A stretch of 60,156 nt of DNA from contig JAMCTM010000015.1 in the NCBI GenBank assembly GCA_023379465.1, forward strand, positions 1 through 60,156, in the 5' to 3' direction. The notes under the pieces are model-generated. The model searched no databases. It had not been told where the DNA came from and saw only the letters and a program-made list of their open reading frames with translations. Origin of the DNA: Patescibacteria group bacterium (GTDB lineage: Bacteria; Patescibacteria; Microgenomatia; Levybacterales; UBA12049). Below are positions 40,872-48,495 of this stretch, in pieces. A program made the translations under genes and the position numbers. Position 1 is the first letter of the stretch. The number at the start of each line of letters is the position of its first letter.

Positions 40872-43138
40872 CCTTTTCTGTTTTTTCTTGGTTTTACATG
40901 CTTATCCATCATTCTTTGAGAAATAATTTCATAGAGGTGTCCGGGATACAAAAGCTCATATAAAGACGCTTCCGTGGGATTTTCCCTATCACGGGCCAGG
41001 ATTCGCATGGCTTCGTAATTGCCCTTGAAGTCGTCTTCAAGTTTTTCCGCAAAACCCCAGAAACCCGCTTTGCCTAATTGTGCCACCGATTGTGTATGGG
41101 TTGATTCAAATGGATAAATACACACCTCGATTAATTGAGTTTGGCCGTTGGAATTTTGCAGAGAGATCACAAATTTCTCGCGGGCTATCGCGTTTCCTTT
41201 TGACCCCGGCCTTTTTCCGCCCCCATTTTCTTTAGCGATCATTTCTTCACTTTCGTTACTGCCGGAGCGCATAAAAGAGTCTACCCGATCAAGCGATGTT
41301 CGTTTATAGGTGCCGTCCTGTACCGAAACTTCCCACCCCGATAAAGGATCTTTATTTAACTCTTGTTGGATATGCGAGAGTAATGTCTCCCGAAAATTTT
41401 GCGTTGCCTTTAAGCGCTGTTCCAGAGGATTATGGTCATCGAAATTATCGTCCGCGAGTACAAAGTTGACGCTATAGATATCGTTGAGCTCCGGATTACC
41501 CATGCCAAAGCTTACAGCCGATAGCGGGGTTTTCTTGAGCCGTTCGTCGGTAATCACGTGTAATTTTCTTCCGGCCACTTCTACAGCTGTTGTTCGGTGA
41601 TACACAGGGTGGAGTCTGCCATCGCCAAGATTAACATATTCTCTTTGCGGAGGAAAGCTAAACATTGTGTCAAGCGCTGATTGAAACAGGTTGTTATCCG
41701 CTTCCTGCAATTTTTGCGTAACCTCAAGCGCTGCGGAAAATACCGCCAAATCCCTTATTGCTTCAAAGCGCAGAATACGAAGTCCGTCTTGACTCCTTGC
41801 GATCGGAATATTCGGATGAAGGCCTAAGGCAAAAATTACACGGGTGAATAGTGTAGAATTTGAGATTTCGTTCATTGGACGAAACTCTTGAAAAACCCCT
41901 TCTTTTAAATCTCTTTGCCGTTGCAGACTTCTGGTAATAAAGTCATGAAACTCTTCGGTTGTTTCCAGGGCTTTTCCAATATTTTCCCTAGAGACCCCCG
42001 TTTGCCGGCTAAGTTCTTGGATCATTGCCTCATTCGCCCTTTTTATCAGCTCCACCCGTTGGGTTGGAGGAAGTCCTAATACCTTTGGCCAGCTATCCTG
42101 TAAAGTCGCGGACGGATCGCCCGTTTCAGTTATAATCGTTTCCGCTCCCTTCCTAAAGCTTTTTTCAAGTCTGATTACAGCGCGAAGTGCTTCGTGGGTT
42201 GGCGTTGAAAGGAGCAGTTCCGGGAATATTTCTGTTGGTAATTCTTCGGCGGCTAAATAGTTGGCAACCTTGAGCAAATCTGCCTTGTCGGGGGGTTGAG
42301 AAGCGCGGTTTATTTCCCGCTGTCGTTCGCCGGCAAGCCCAAGACGCATTTGTGCCGCAACGAAGGCTCTGATTAATTCATCTTGGGAGCATATGGATAA
42401 ATCGCGTGCCAGGGCTGTTTGTTTTGCCCATCTTACCCGATTTACTTCCCCAAGCATTGTCTCCCGCAGTCTAGCCTCGAATGCCCTGACATCCTCCGTA
42501 ATGCCATTAAGAACTGTCCGGCGCATAGCCTTATTCACACCCGATATGCTAATAGAATTATCGTCTATAGCAGTAAAATGACCTGCCGCGCGGATTATTT
42601 TCCTGCCGCGCTCAAGACTTCCCTTATCAATTAACTGTTCTAATTCTTTAGGAGAAAAGGAAACAATCCGCTCAATTTTGTCTTCTGAACCGTTTTTTCC
42701 TTCTCTGGGTTTATGAACGGAAAAAGAACGGGATGCTACAGGCAAAACAAACATTTGAAGTTCTCTGGGGGCATTATAGCCCGGAATCCCAAACGTAAAA
42801 GACGGATGAAAAGGATTAGTATTCCATGCTTGTTTTGCCTCACCCTGGGCCAGAGAAAGTAAGGTTGTTTCTTCTCCTATCTCCCGCAAGCCTCCCGCAA
42901 AGGCTGATTCTTCGCTGTCAATTTCTCCGCCAGGCGGCATGACAAGTCCCGCGCTTGGATTACTGTTGGTGCTTTTCTGAATTAAAAGAACTTCCGAGAG
43001 AAAAATACGCTCAATAGGGATTCCCCCGCGCAATTTTTCGGCAAGCTCAGGAACCGGAATCGGCGCCACAGGCACCACGCGGGCGATTCGCATAACAGGC
43101 TGGTTTTCGGTTGGCAAAAGGGTTTCTGCTGATTTCAT
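40868..43138 (-). CDS. Large Nudix-domain protein with uncharacterised C-terminal region
   Basis: 756 aa. Residues about 45-175 are a Nudix hydrolase domain; the Nudix box runs from Gly71 to about 93 with GGEIDSEES and LREIGEETT, matching Gx5Ex7REUxEE, although the final Gly is Thr. The remaining 550 residues are not a known Nudix extension. Residues 190-480 are mostly helical and Arg/Gln/Glu-rich. Residues about 520-720 look alpha/beta; IEVCIYPFESTH followed by QLGKAGFWGFAE recalls the EVQIR..MH..AE.G.AAHW motif of RelA/SpoT synthetases, but the match is weak. Composition differs from neighbours (few Lys runs, more Arg and Gln), hinting at acquisition. Its own promoter gives a short leader with a hairpin. 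Confidence 0.75.
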   Translation of the reverse strand: MKSAETLLPTENQPVMRIARVVPVAPIPVPELAEKLRGGIPIERIFLSEVLLIQKSTNSNPSAGLVMPPGGEIDSEESAFAGGLREIGEETTLLSLAQGEAKQAWNTNPFHPSFTFGIPGYNAPRELQMFVLPVASRSFSVHKPREGKNGSEDKIERIVSFSPKELEQLIDKGSLERGRKIIRAAGHFTAIDDNSISISGVNKAMRRTVLNGITEDVRAFEARLRETMLGEVNRVRWAKQTALARDLSICSQDELIRAFVAAQMRLGLAGERQREINRASQPPDKADLLKVANYLAAEELPTEIFPELLLSTPTHEALRAVIRLEKSFRKGAETIITETGDPSATLQDSWPKVLGLPPTQRVELIKRANEAMIQELSRQTGVSRENIGKALETTEEFHDFITRSLQRQRDLKEGVFQEFRPMNEISNSTLFTRVIFALGLHPNIPIARSQDGLRILRFEAIRDLAVFSAALEVTQKLQEADNNLFQSALDTMFSFPPQREYVNLGDGRLHPVYHRTTAVEVAGRKLHVITDERLKKTPLSAVSFGMGNPELNDIYSVNFVLADDNFDDHNPLEQRLKATQNFRETLLSHIQQELNKDPLSGWEVSVQDGTYKRTSLDRVDSFMRSGSNESEEMIAKENGGGKRPGSKGNAIAREKFVISLQNSNGQTQLIEVCIYPFESTHTQSVAQLGKAGFWGFAEKLEDDFKGNYEAMRILARDRENPTEASLYELLYPGHLYEIISQRMMDKHVKPRKNRKG

Positions 43139-43198
43139 AGATAAAATTCATTCAGGACTTACGTGTTTTTCGTAAGCCCTGTTCTTTTTATTTTAGCA
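43139..43198 (-). promoter_or_regulatory. Promoter and 5'-UTR hairpin of the Nudix gene
   Basis: On the minus strand, TGC-TAAAAT (complement of 43190-43198) is an extended -10. The predicted transcript begins near 43183 with a hairpin (plus strand CAGGACTTACG 43153-43163 and CGTAAGCCCTG 43171-43181, one mismatch), then runs about 15 nt to the ATG. A hairpin at the very 5' end usually protects mRNA. This gene is an exception to the leaderless pattern. Confidence 0.55.
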
Positions 43199-43270
43199 TA
43201 AATATAAAGGGGTATCAAGACTATAGGATGTAAAAGCTTTTGGCTTCTTGTCAAGCGGGGTTATTTTATT

Positions 43271-43287
43271 TAAAATAGTAACAAATG
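43271..43287 (+). promoter_or_regulatory. -10 box of aspS
   Basis: TAAAAT (43271-43276) lies 8 nt before the aspS ATG at 43285. No ribosome-binding site is visible between them. Confidence 0.5.
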
Positions 43288-44670
43288 GCAGGTTTTAAAT
43301 TAATGAGAACCCTCGTATCGGATGCGCCTTCCTTAATAAATAAGGAGATTTTATTAAAAGGCTGGGTGAAAAGGCGGCGCGATCACGGAAAATTGATTTT
43401 TATTGATTTGTGGGACAGATCGGGAACCATTCAGATGGCAGTCAATAACAAGGTTTCGCCTAAGGCATATAAAACAGCCAAAGAATTGTCTGTGGAATCC
43501 GCGGTGGAGGTTTTGGGAAAAGTTAACAGGCGTCCGGATGGGGCGGTTAACAAAGATCTGGCAACAGGCGAAATAGAATTAGAGGTTTTAGAGATTAAGG
43601 TTTTGTCAATGGCCCATACCCTGCCTTTTGACATGGGGCAGGAAACTTTGGATCTTGAACTGCCCACCCTTCTTGATTATCGGTCACTAACGCTTCGCCA
43701 TCCAAAGATTAAAGAAATATTTAAAGTTCAGGAAATAGTAATTGATGCCTTTAGGGATGCTTTAAGAGAAAAAGGCTTTACCGAGTTTCAGGCACCGGTC
43801 ATTATTCCTCAAACAGCCGAGGGCGGGGCGGAAATTTTTGCCGTCAATTATTTTGGGCAGAAAGCCTATCTTGCCCAAAGTCCCCAGTTCTATAAGCAGA
43901 TTATGGTTGGGGTATTTGAGCGGGTATTTGCAGTTAACAAAACTCTTAGGGCTGAACCTTCGGTTACAACCCGCCATTTGACAGAGGTAACCACATTGGA
44001 TGCGGAAATGGGCTTTATTGATTCTTGGGAAGATATTATGGACATGGTGGAATATATTATTAGATATGTCTTTCAAAGAATAGAGAAAGATGCCGGTCAG
44101 TCTTTAAAGGTCCATGGCGCAACTGTGCCAAGGTTGTCAGAGAAAATTCCGCGGGTTAAATTGCGGGAGGCGCAGGGAATTATTTTTAAAAGAACAGGTG
44201 TTGATCACCGGGAAGAACCTGATCTGATGCCGGAGGATGAGCGGGAAATTACACGATGGGCAAAGGAAGAGCATGGCAGCGAACTTGTTTTTGTTACGCA
44301 TTATCCGGTTAACAAAAGGCCATTCTATACGTTTGAGGATCCGAAAGATCCGGGATATACCTTAAGTTTTGATCTGATTGGACGGGGAACAGAGTGGTTA
44401 ACAGGCGGCCAGAGAATTAACGATCTTAAGGTTTTAATGGAGAAAGCTGCAGAAAGAAATATAGACTTAAAAAAGAGCGAGTTGTATTTGCAGGCGTTTC
44501 GTTTTGGACTTCCGCCCGAAGGAGGTTTTTCTTTTGGCTCGGAGAGGATTACTATGCATATTCTAGGATTGTCCAATATCCGCGAGGCGTCTCTTTTTCC
44601 AAGAGACATGGAGCGGATAGATGTAAGATTCTCTCTAATAGATGAAAAAAATCAGGCAAAAAATAAATAA
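43285..44670 (+). CDS. aspS: Aspartyl-tRNA synthetase, archaeal (probably non-discriminating) type
   Basis: 461 aa, much shorter than the roughly 590-aa bacterial AspRS and lacking its GAD insertion. N-terminal OB fold: GWVKRRRDHGKLIFIDLWD. The class II core matches archaeal AspRS: TAEGGAEIF, AYLAQSPQFYKQIM, TTRHLTEVTTLDAEMGF (motif 2) and GFSFGSERITMHILGL (motif 3, conserved Arg). Archaeal-type enzymes in bacteria often charge both tRNA-Asp and tRNA-Asn, the latter then amidated by GatCAB (not in this window). The start is set by the TAAAAT box. The 3' end overlaps the next gene by 29 nt. Confidence 0.93.
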   Translation: MAGFKLMRTLVSDAPSLINKEILLKGWVKRRRDHGKLIFIDLWDRSGTIQMAVNNKVSPKAYKTAKELSVESAVEVLGKVNRRPDGAVNKDLATGEIELEVLEIKVLSMAHTLPFDMGQETLDLELPTLLDYRSLTLRHPKIKEIFKVQEIVIDAFRDALREKGFTEFQAPVIIPQTAEGGAEIFAVNYFGQKAYLAQSPQFYKQIMVGVFERVFAVNKTLRAEPSVTTRHLTEVTTLDAEMGFIDSWEDIMDMVEYIIRYVFQRIEKDAGQSLKVHGATVPRLSEKIPRVKLREAQGIIFKRTGVDHREEPDLMPEDEREITRWAKEEHGSELVFVTHYPVNKRPFYTFEDPKDPGYTLSFDLIGRGTEWLTGGQRINDLKVLMEKAAERNIDLKKSELYLQAFRFGLPPEGGFSFGSERITMHILGLSNIREASLFPRDMERIDVRFSLIDEKNQAKNK

Positions 44671-45601
44671 ATTCGGGACTTTTTTTTCGCGGATCCCTAT
44701 TTTTCTTTTGGCTTTTACGATTTTGTTCTTTATTTTATGTGATATTTTACTTGTCTTCAAAATAATCAGTAATAAGATAAAGCAAGAGTTATTACTGCAA
44801 AATCCAATTATAGACTTTTCCCCTTCCGATTATCCAATTCTTTCGCCCTCCGCTTTTAAAAATCTTTACGTTTCGGCCAAAGCCGTGGTTGTTTTAGACG
44901 GCCCAAGCGGTACGATTTTGTACTCAAAAAATGCTGACCTCCGGTTTGCTCCTGCCTCCACAACCAAAATTATGACCGCTCTTATTGCCCTTTCTTATTA
45001 TCGCCAAAATGATATTTTGCAAGTTAAAAGAGCCTATGTGGAAGGTTCCAAGGTCGGGCTTGTATTGGGGGATAGATTAACGTTTAGGGATATGCTTTAC
45101 GGCATGCTTTTGCCATCCGGCAATGACGCGGCCGATGCGATCGCGGATAATTATAAAATCGGAGAGCGGGAATTTGTCAGGCAGATGAATATGAAGGCCA
45201 GAAAGCTTAATTTGTATAATACCCATTTCGCGGATCCGGCCGGACTGGATGATGACGGAGATTATACAACCGCTTTGGACTTGGCCCATCTTGCCTTCTC
45301 TGCCATGAAAAACAAAATTTTCGCCAAGGCAGTTGATACAAGGCAGGCTGTGATATCAAATATAGACGGCAGTCATGTTTACGCGATCAAAAATCTTAAT
45401 AAACTTTTGGGAATAGACGGTGTTTATGGCATTAAGACAGGCACAACAGAGGAGGCAGAGCAGGTTTTGGTGTTATGCAAGGATTACAACCGGCATAGGG
45501 TAATAATAGTTATTATGGGAAGCAGACATAGATTTCAAGACGCGGAAGCCATACTTTCTGTTCTTGACAGACATATTACCTACCTATCCATTCATCCTTA
45601 A
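44642..45601 (+). CDS. D-alanyl-D-alanine carboxypeptidase (S11, DacA-like)
   Basis: 319 aa. An N-terminal transmembrane segment (about 17-42) anchors an extracellular penicillin-binding domain: ASTTKIMTAL (SxxK with Ser about 105), PSGNDAADAI (SxN) and GIKTGTTEEA (KTG). It trims the terminal D-Ala of peptidoglycan pentapeptides. The C-terminal beta domain of E. coli DacA is missing, as is common in small bacteria. It starts within the last codons of aspS, and its 3' end overlaps the convergent gene by 26 nt. Confidence 0.92.
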   Translation: MKKIRQKINKFGTFFSRIPIFLLAFTILFFILCDILLVFKIISNKIKQELLLQNPIIDFSPSDYPILSPSAFKNLYVSAKAVVVLDGPSGTILYSKNADLRFAPASTTKIMTALIALSYYRQNDILQVKRAYVEGSKVGLVLGDRLTFRDMLYGMLLPSGNDAADAIADNYKIGEREFVRQMNMKARKLNLYNTHFADPAGLDDDGDYTTALDLAHLAFSAMKNKIFAKAVDTRQAVISNIDGSHVYAIKNLNKLLGIDGVYGIKTGTTEEAEQVLVLCKDYNRHRVIIVIMGSRHRFQDAEAILSVLDRHITYLSIHP

Positions 45602-46622
45602 CGGCAGATACGTAGGCGAAAAAGCCGTTATCGCCCTTAAAAACAATAATCGGCATCAGGTACGAAGATTTAACATCGGGAACAAAATAGGCTAGAAAAA
45701 CATCCCTTATGTTTATTGTTTTATTTATGCCGTAATAAGAGGCGATATAGGCGCTGCCGTTTTTCAGAGATTTGAAAGCCGCGCCGCTAGTTGCTATCGG
45801 ATAGGTGGCAGAGTTTTCAAAATCAATGTCCTGATGAAAAAAATGTGCCTCAACTACTTGAGGGCTGTTTGGTCCCGAAGCGACTAAATCGTTGATGTTG
45901 GTAAAAGGAGGATGGGGATAGAAAAGCGGCAGATTGTTTACGTCTTTCTGAAAAAAGTCAGCCCGGATTACTTGGGCTTCGGAAAGACTGGATGCTTTTT
46001 TTAGGCTCGGACCGACAATTTTATAAAGGGTTGTTTGGGTTTTTCCTAAATCAATATCATTTGGCAGGGAAAGGGGTGAAAAAAAGCCTACCGAGGTATT
46101 AACGGCGGTATTTTCATCGCCTAAATTTTGGGCGGATTGAACTGTTGGGTCGGAAATAAAATCGGAAAGCATGGTAAAATTATGGCTGATAATATTAATA
46201 GTTAGATTTCGATAGGGAGGATTAGTGTCGTAAAAGCGATAAAGCGTATCGGAAAGGGCTCTGGGTTTACTGTTAAAGCCGGCATTTCCTACCTGGGCTA
46301 TGGTATCGTTAAGAGAAGAGAGGCTGGGTTTTTGCTTAATCATTTTATAGACAGCGGCTCTGTCCGGAAGATTCGGCAAGGTGCCGGAGATTGTATCCAA
46401 TTTATAATTAAGACGTAAAACAGTGGCGTTTGGCGGAAAATTAATAGCCGGCAGTTTGCCGAAAGCAACGGTTGGAGGGGGAAGAGGGGTTGGAAAAAAA
46501 CGTTCCTTAAGGGCATTGCCTGTTCTAAGTAATATCAAAAACAAAAATACAGCGCCTATTAAGATTAAACCCCACTTGAAAACCGTTTTGGTCTCCTCTA
46601 TGGTTTTATGCAGAGTCAGCAT
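45576..46622 (-). CDS. Membrane-anchored extracytoplasmic protein of unknown function
   Basis: 348 aa. One transmembrane helix near the N-terminus (about 17-36, GLILIGAVFLFLILLRTG), then a Pro-rich linker (FFPTPLPPPTVAFG) and a roughly 290-aa extracytoplasmic region with no recognised domain. The frame is open to 46658, but the ATG at 46622 is chosen because TATACT (complement of 46629-46634) lies exactly 6 nt upstream, the spacing used by other leaderless genes here. It shares the intergenic region with gltX. Confidence 0.7.
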   Translation of the reverse strand: MLTLHKTIEETKTVFKWGLILIGAVFLFLILLRTGNALKERFFPTPLPPPTVAFGKLPAINFPPNATVLRLNYKLDTISGTLPNLPDRAAVYKMIKQKPSLSSLNDTIAQVGNAGFNSKPRALSDTLYRFYDTNPPYRNLTINIISHNFTMLSDFISDPTVQSAQNLGDENTAVNTSVGFFSPLSLPNDIDLGKTQTTLYKIVGPSLKKASSLSEAQVIRADFFQKDVNNLPLFYPHPPFTNINDLVASGPNSPQVVEAHFFHQDIDFENSATYPIATSGAAFKSLKNGSAYIASYYGINKTINIRDVFLAYFVPDVKSSYLMPIIVFKGDNGFFAYVSAVKDEWIGR

Positions 46623-46660
46623 ATCTTGAGTATAGATAAACTTTAGGTTACAATGCAACT
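46623..46660. promoter_or_regulatory. Divergent leaderless promoters of the exported protein gene and gltX
   Basis: Minus strand: TATACT (complement of 46629-46634), 6 nt to ATG. Plus strand: TACAAT (46649-46654), 6 nt to the gltX ATG at 46661. Both implied mRNAs would begin at the start codon. Confidence 0.6.
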
Positions 46661-47899
46661 ATGCCAACCGCAGTCAGAACAAGAATTGCTCCCAGCCCGA
46701 CCGGAATTCCCCATATCGGCAATACCAGGACAGCCCTTTTTGATTACCTGTTTGCCAGACATAATAAAGGGGCATTTATTTTGCGGATTGAAGATACCGA
46801 TCAGTCAAGAAAAGCCCCGGGAGCACAAGAGGCGATAGAGGAAATTTTAAATTGGTTGGGTTTGATTCCCGACGAAAAATATATTCAGTCCGAGAGACTG
46901 GATCTTTATCGAAAGAAAACAGATGAGCTTATAGAAAAAGGATTTGCCAAGAAGGATGAAGGAGCGGTTAGGTTTATTGTTCCTAAGGAAAGAACTATTT
47001 CCTGGACCGACGCTGTCGGCAATAAAAAAATTTCTTTCAATTCAAACGACATTGAGGATTTTATTATTCTTAAATCCGATGGATTTCCAACCTATCATTT
47101 AGCCAGCGTTGTTGACGATAGCGAAATGAGGATTTCTCACGTGGTAAGAGGTGAAGAGTGGATTTCCTCAACCCCCAAACATCTTCTTTTGTATGAGGCC
47201 TTTGGCTTTAGGCCGCCTGTCTTTGTTCATTTGCCGGTTATTTTAGGGACTGACAGGGCAAAACTTTCTAAGCGCCACGGCGCAAAATCGGCTTTGGATT
47301 ATAAACATGAAGGGTATCTTAAAGAAGCATTATTAAATTATATGGCCCTGCTGGGATGGAGCCCCGGCCAAGATAAAGAGATTATGAGCATGGAGGAAAT
47401 GATTAGCCTGTTTGATCTTAAGGACATAAATACCGCCAGTCCGGTCTTTGACCCGGTTAAGCTTACCTGGATGAACGGGGTCTATATCAGAAAAACCCAA
47501 AACTCAAGGCTTAAAACTCAAATCTTGGCTCAAAACCCAAAACTCAAAGAAATTAACGCCAGACTTTTAGAGGCGTTTGTTCCCTTAGCGAAAGACCGCA
47601 TGAAGACCTTGAATGATTTTCCCGAATTGGTTATGCCATTTCTGAATGAGCCAAAAATTGACCTGTCTAATACGGAAAAAAGTATGGCTAAAGATCTATA
47701 TCAGGCGTTAAGCAAGGTTTCGGCCTGGAAGGAAGAGGCGATATTAGCTGTTCTTAGGCAAATCTTAAAAGAAAAAAAGATTAAGATGAATATTATCTAT
47801 AAAATTATAACCGGCAGTCAGCAAGGGTTGCCTCTTCCTAAAGCATTGGAAATCCTGGAGAAGGCAGAGGTATTAAGGCGATTAAAAGCCATAGCATAA
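46661..47899 (+). CDS. gltX: Glutamyl-tRNA synthetase
   Basis: Class I synthetase charging tRNA-Glu (possibly also tRNA-Gln). 412 aa, shorter than the usual 470-490 because the C-terminal anticodon domain is reduced. RIAPSPTGIPHIGNTRTALF (from about 7) contains the HIGH-type motif, LRIEDTDQSR follows, and KLSKRHGAK is the KMSKS equivalent. An in-frame repeat (47491-47548) adds RKTQNSRLKTQILAQNPKLKE just after the junction to the helical C-terminal domain. Confidence 0.95.
   Translation: MPTAVRTRIAPSPTGIPHIGNTRTALFDYLFARHNKGAFILRIEDTDQSRKAPGAQEAIEEILNWLGLIPDEKYIQSERLDLYRKKTDELIEKGFAKKDEGAVRFIVPKERTISWTDAVGNKKISFNSNDIEDFIILKSDGFPTYHLASVVDDSEMRISHVVRGEEWISSTPKHLLLYEAFGFRPPVFVHLPVILGTDRAKLSKRHGAKSALDYKHEGYLKEALLNYMALLGWSPGQDKEIMSMEEMISLFDLKDINTASPVFDPVKLTWMNGVYIRKTQNSRLKTQILAQNPKLKEINARLLEAFVPLAKDRMKTLNDFPELVMPFLNEPKIDLSNTEKSMAKDLYQALSKVSAWKEEAILAVLRQILKEKKIKMNIIYKIITGSQQGLPLPKALEILEKAEVLRRLKAIA
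47491..47548 (+). repeat. A/C-rich repeat inside gltX
   Basis: Two copies of AAACCCAAAACTCAA separated by TTAAAACTCAAATC-like units, all in frame. It encodes a Lys/Gln/Asn-rich linker and is of the same style as the recJ repeats. Confidence 0.75.
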
Positions 47900-47900
47900 A

Positions 47901-48493
47901 ATGAATAAAAAAATTCTTGCCAGATTTATTTCTTACATATTCCATCCCGTTTTATTTTTCTTGATCATGCCCTTTTTTGTGGTATATAGGCAGACCGCGA
48001 GTAGCCTTTACGCGTTAAAATGGATGAGTTTTTCCTCCGTGTTTATTCTTTTTGGGGTAATGATAATACTATTCGAAACCGTAGAGGGAAAATTCTCTGA
48101 TTTTGATATTTCCAACAAAGTAGAACGCTCTAAATTCTATCTGATCCTCTCGGTTTTGGGACTTTCGTATTTCGCGCTTTCTCTTTTTATCAGGGGGATA
48201 TTTTTTCCGCTTAGCTAATATCTTTGGGAATACTCTTGGGTCTTATCTTTTTTGCTTTCATGAATCATTTTGCGAAGATAAGTATTCATGCGGCGGTTAT
48301 TTTCGCATTTGTGATATCAATGGCTTTTATGTATGGCGCTAAGGCTTTGATTGCGACTTTTTGGATGATCCCTCTTGTCGCCTGGGCGCGGATAGAGAGC
48401 AAGAAACATACGGTTGGGGAGGTAGTCTTGGGCGGATTATCGGGCAGTTTAATTACGGTGATAACTTTTATTTTAGGAAAGATAATGCTGTAG
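47901..48493 (+). pseudogene. PAP2-like membrane protein split by a frame change
   Basis: Two adjacent frames encode parts of one roughly 195-aa polytopic protein: 47901-48218 (three helices, ending GIFFPLS) and 48224-48493 (starting at TTG, with HFAKISIHAAVIFAF resembling the S-x-H core of PAP2-superfamily phosphatases). Moving back one base near 48213-48217 joins them without loss as FPLS-LISLGILLG. It may be a true frameshift mutation, an assembly error, or two coupled polypeptides. It ends 2 nt from the convergent P-type ATPase and follows gltX by 1 nt. Confidence 0.65.
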
Positions 48494-48495
48494 TT

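Noticed and set aside
43153..43190. Plus-strand intrinsic terminator (hairpin followed by T-rich run)
   Set aside because: No plus-strand gene lies directly upstream; the Nudix gene runs the other way, so the hairpin is better read as its 5'-UTR element.
46623..46658. Extended N-terminus (12 residues) of the exported unknown protein
   Set aside because: The extra codons cover both divergent -10 boxes; a leaderless start at 46622 fits the window's pattern.
48196..48214. Programmed -1 frameshift at the A TTT TTT run in the PAP2-like gene
   Set aside because: Shifting there leads straight to a TAG at 48212-48214, so it cannot join the two halves.
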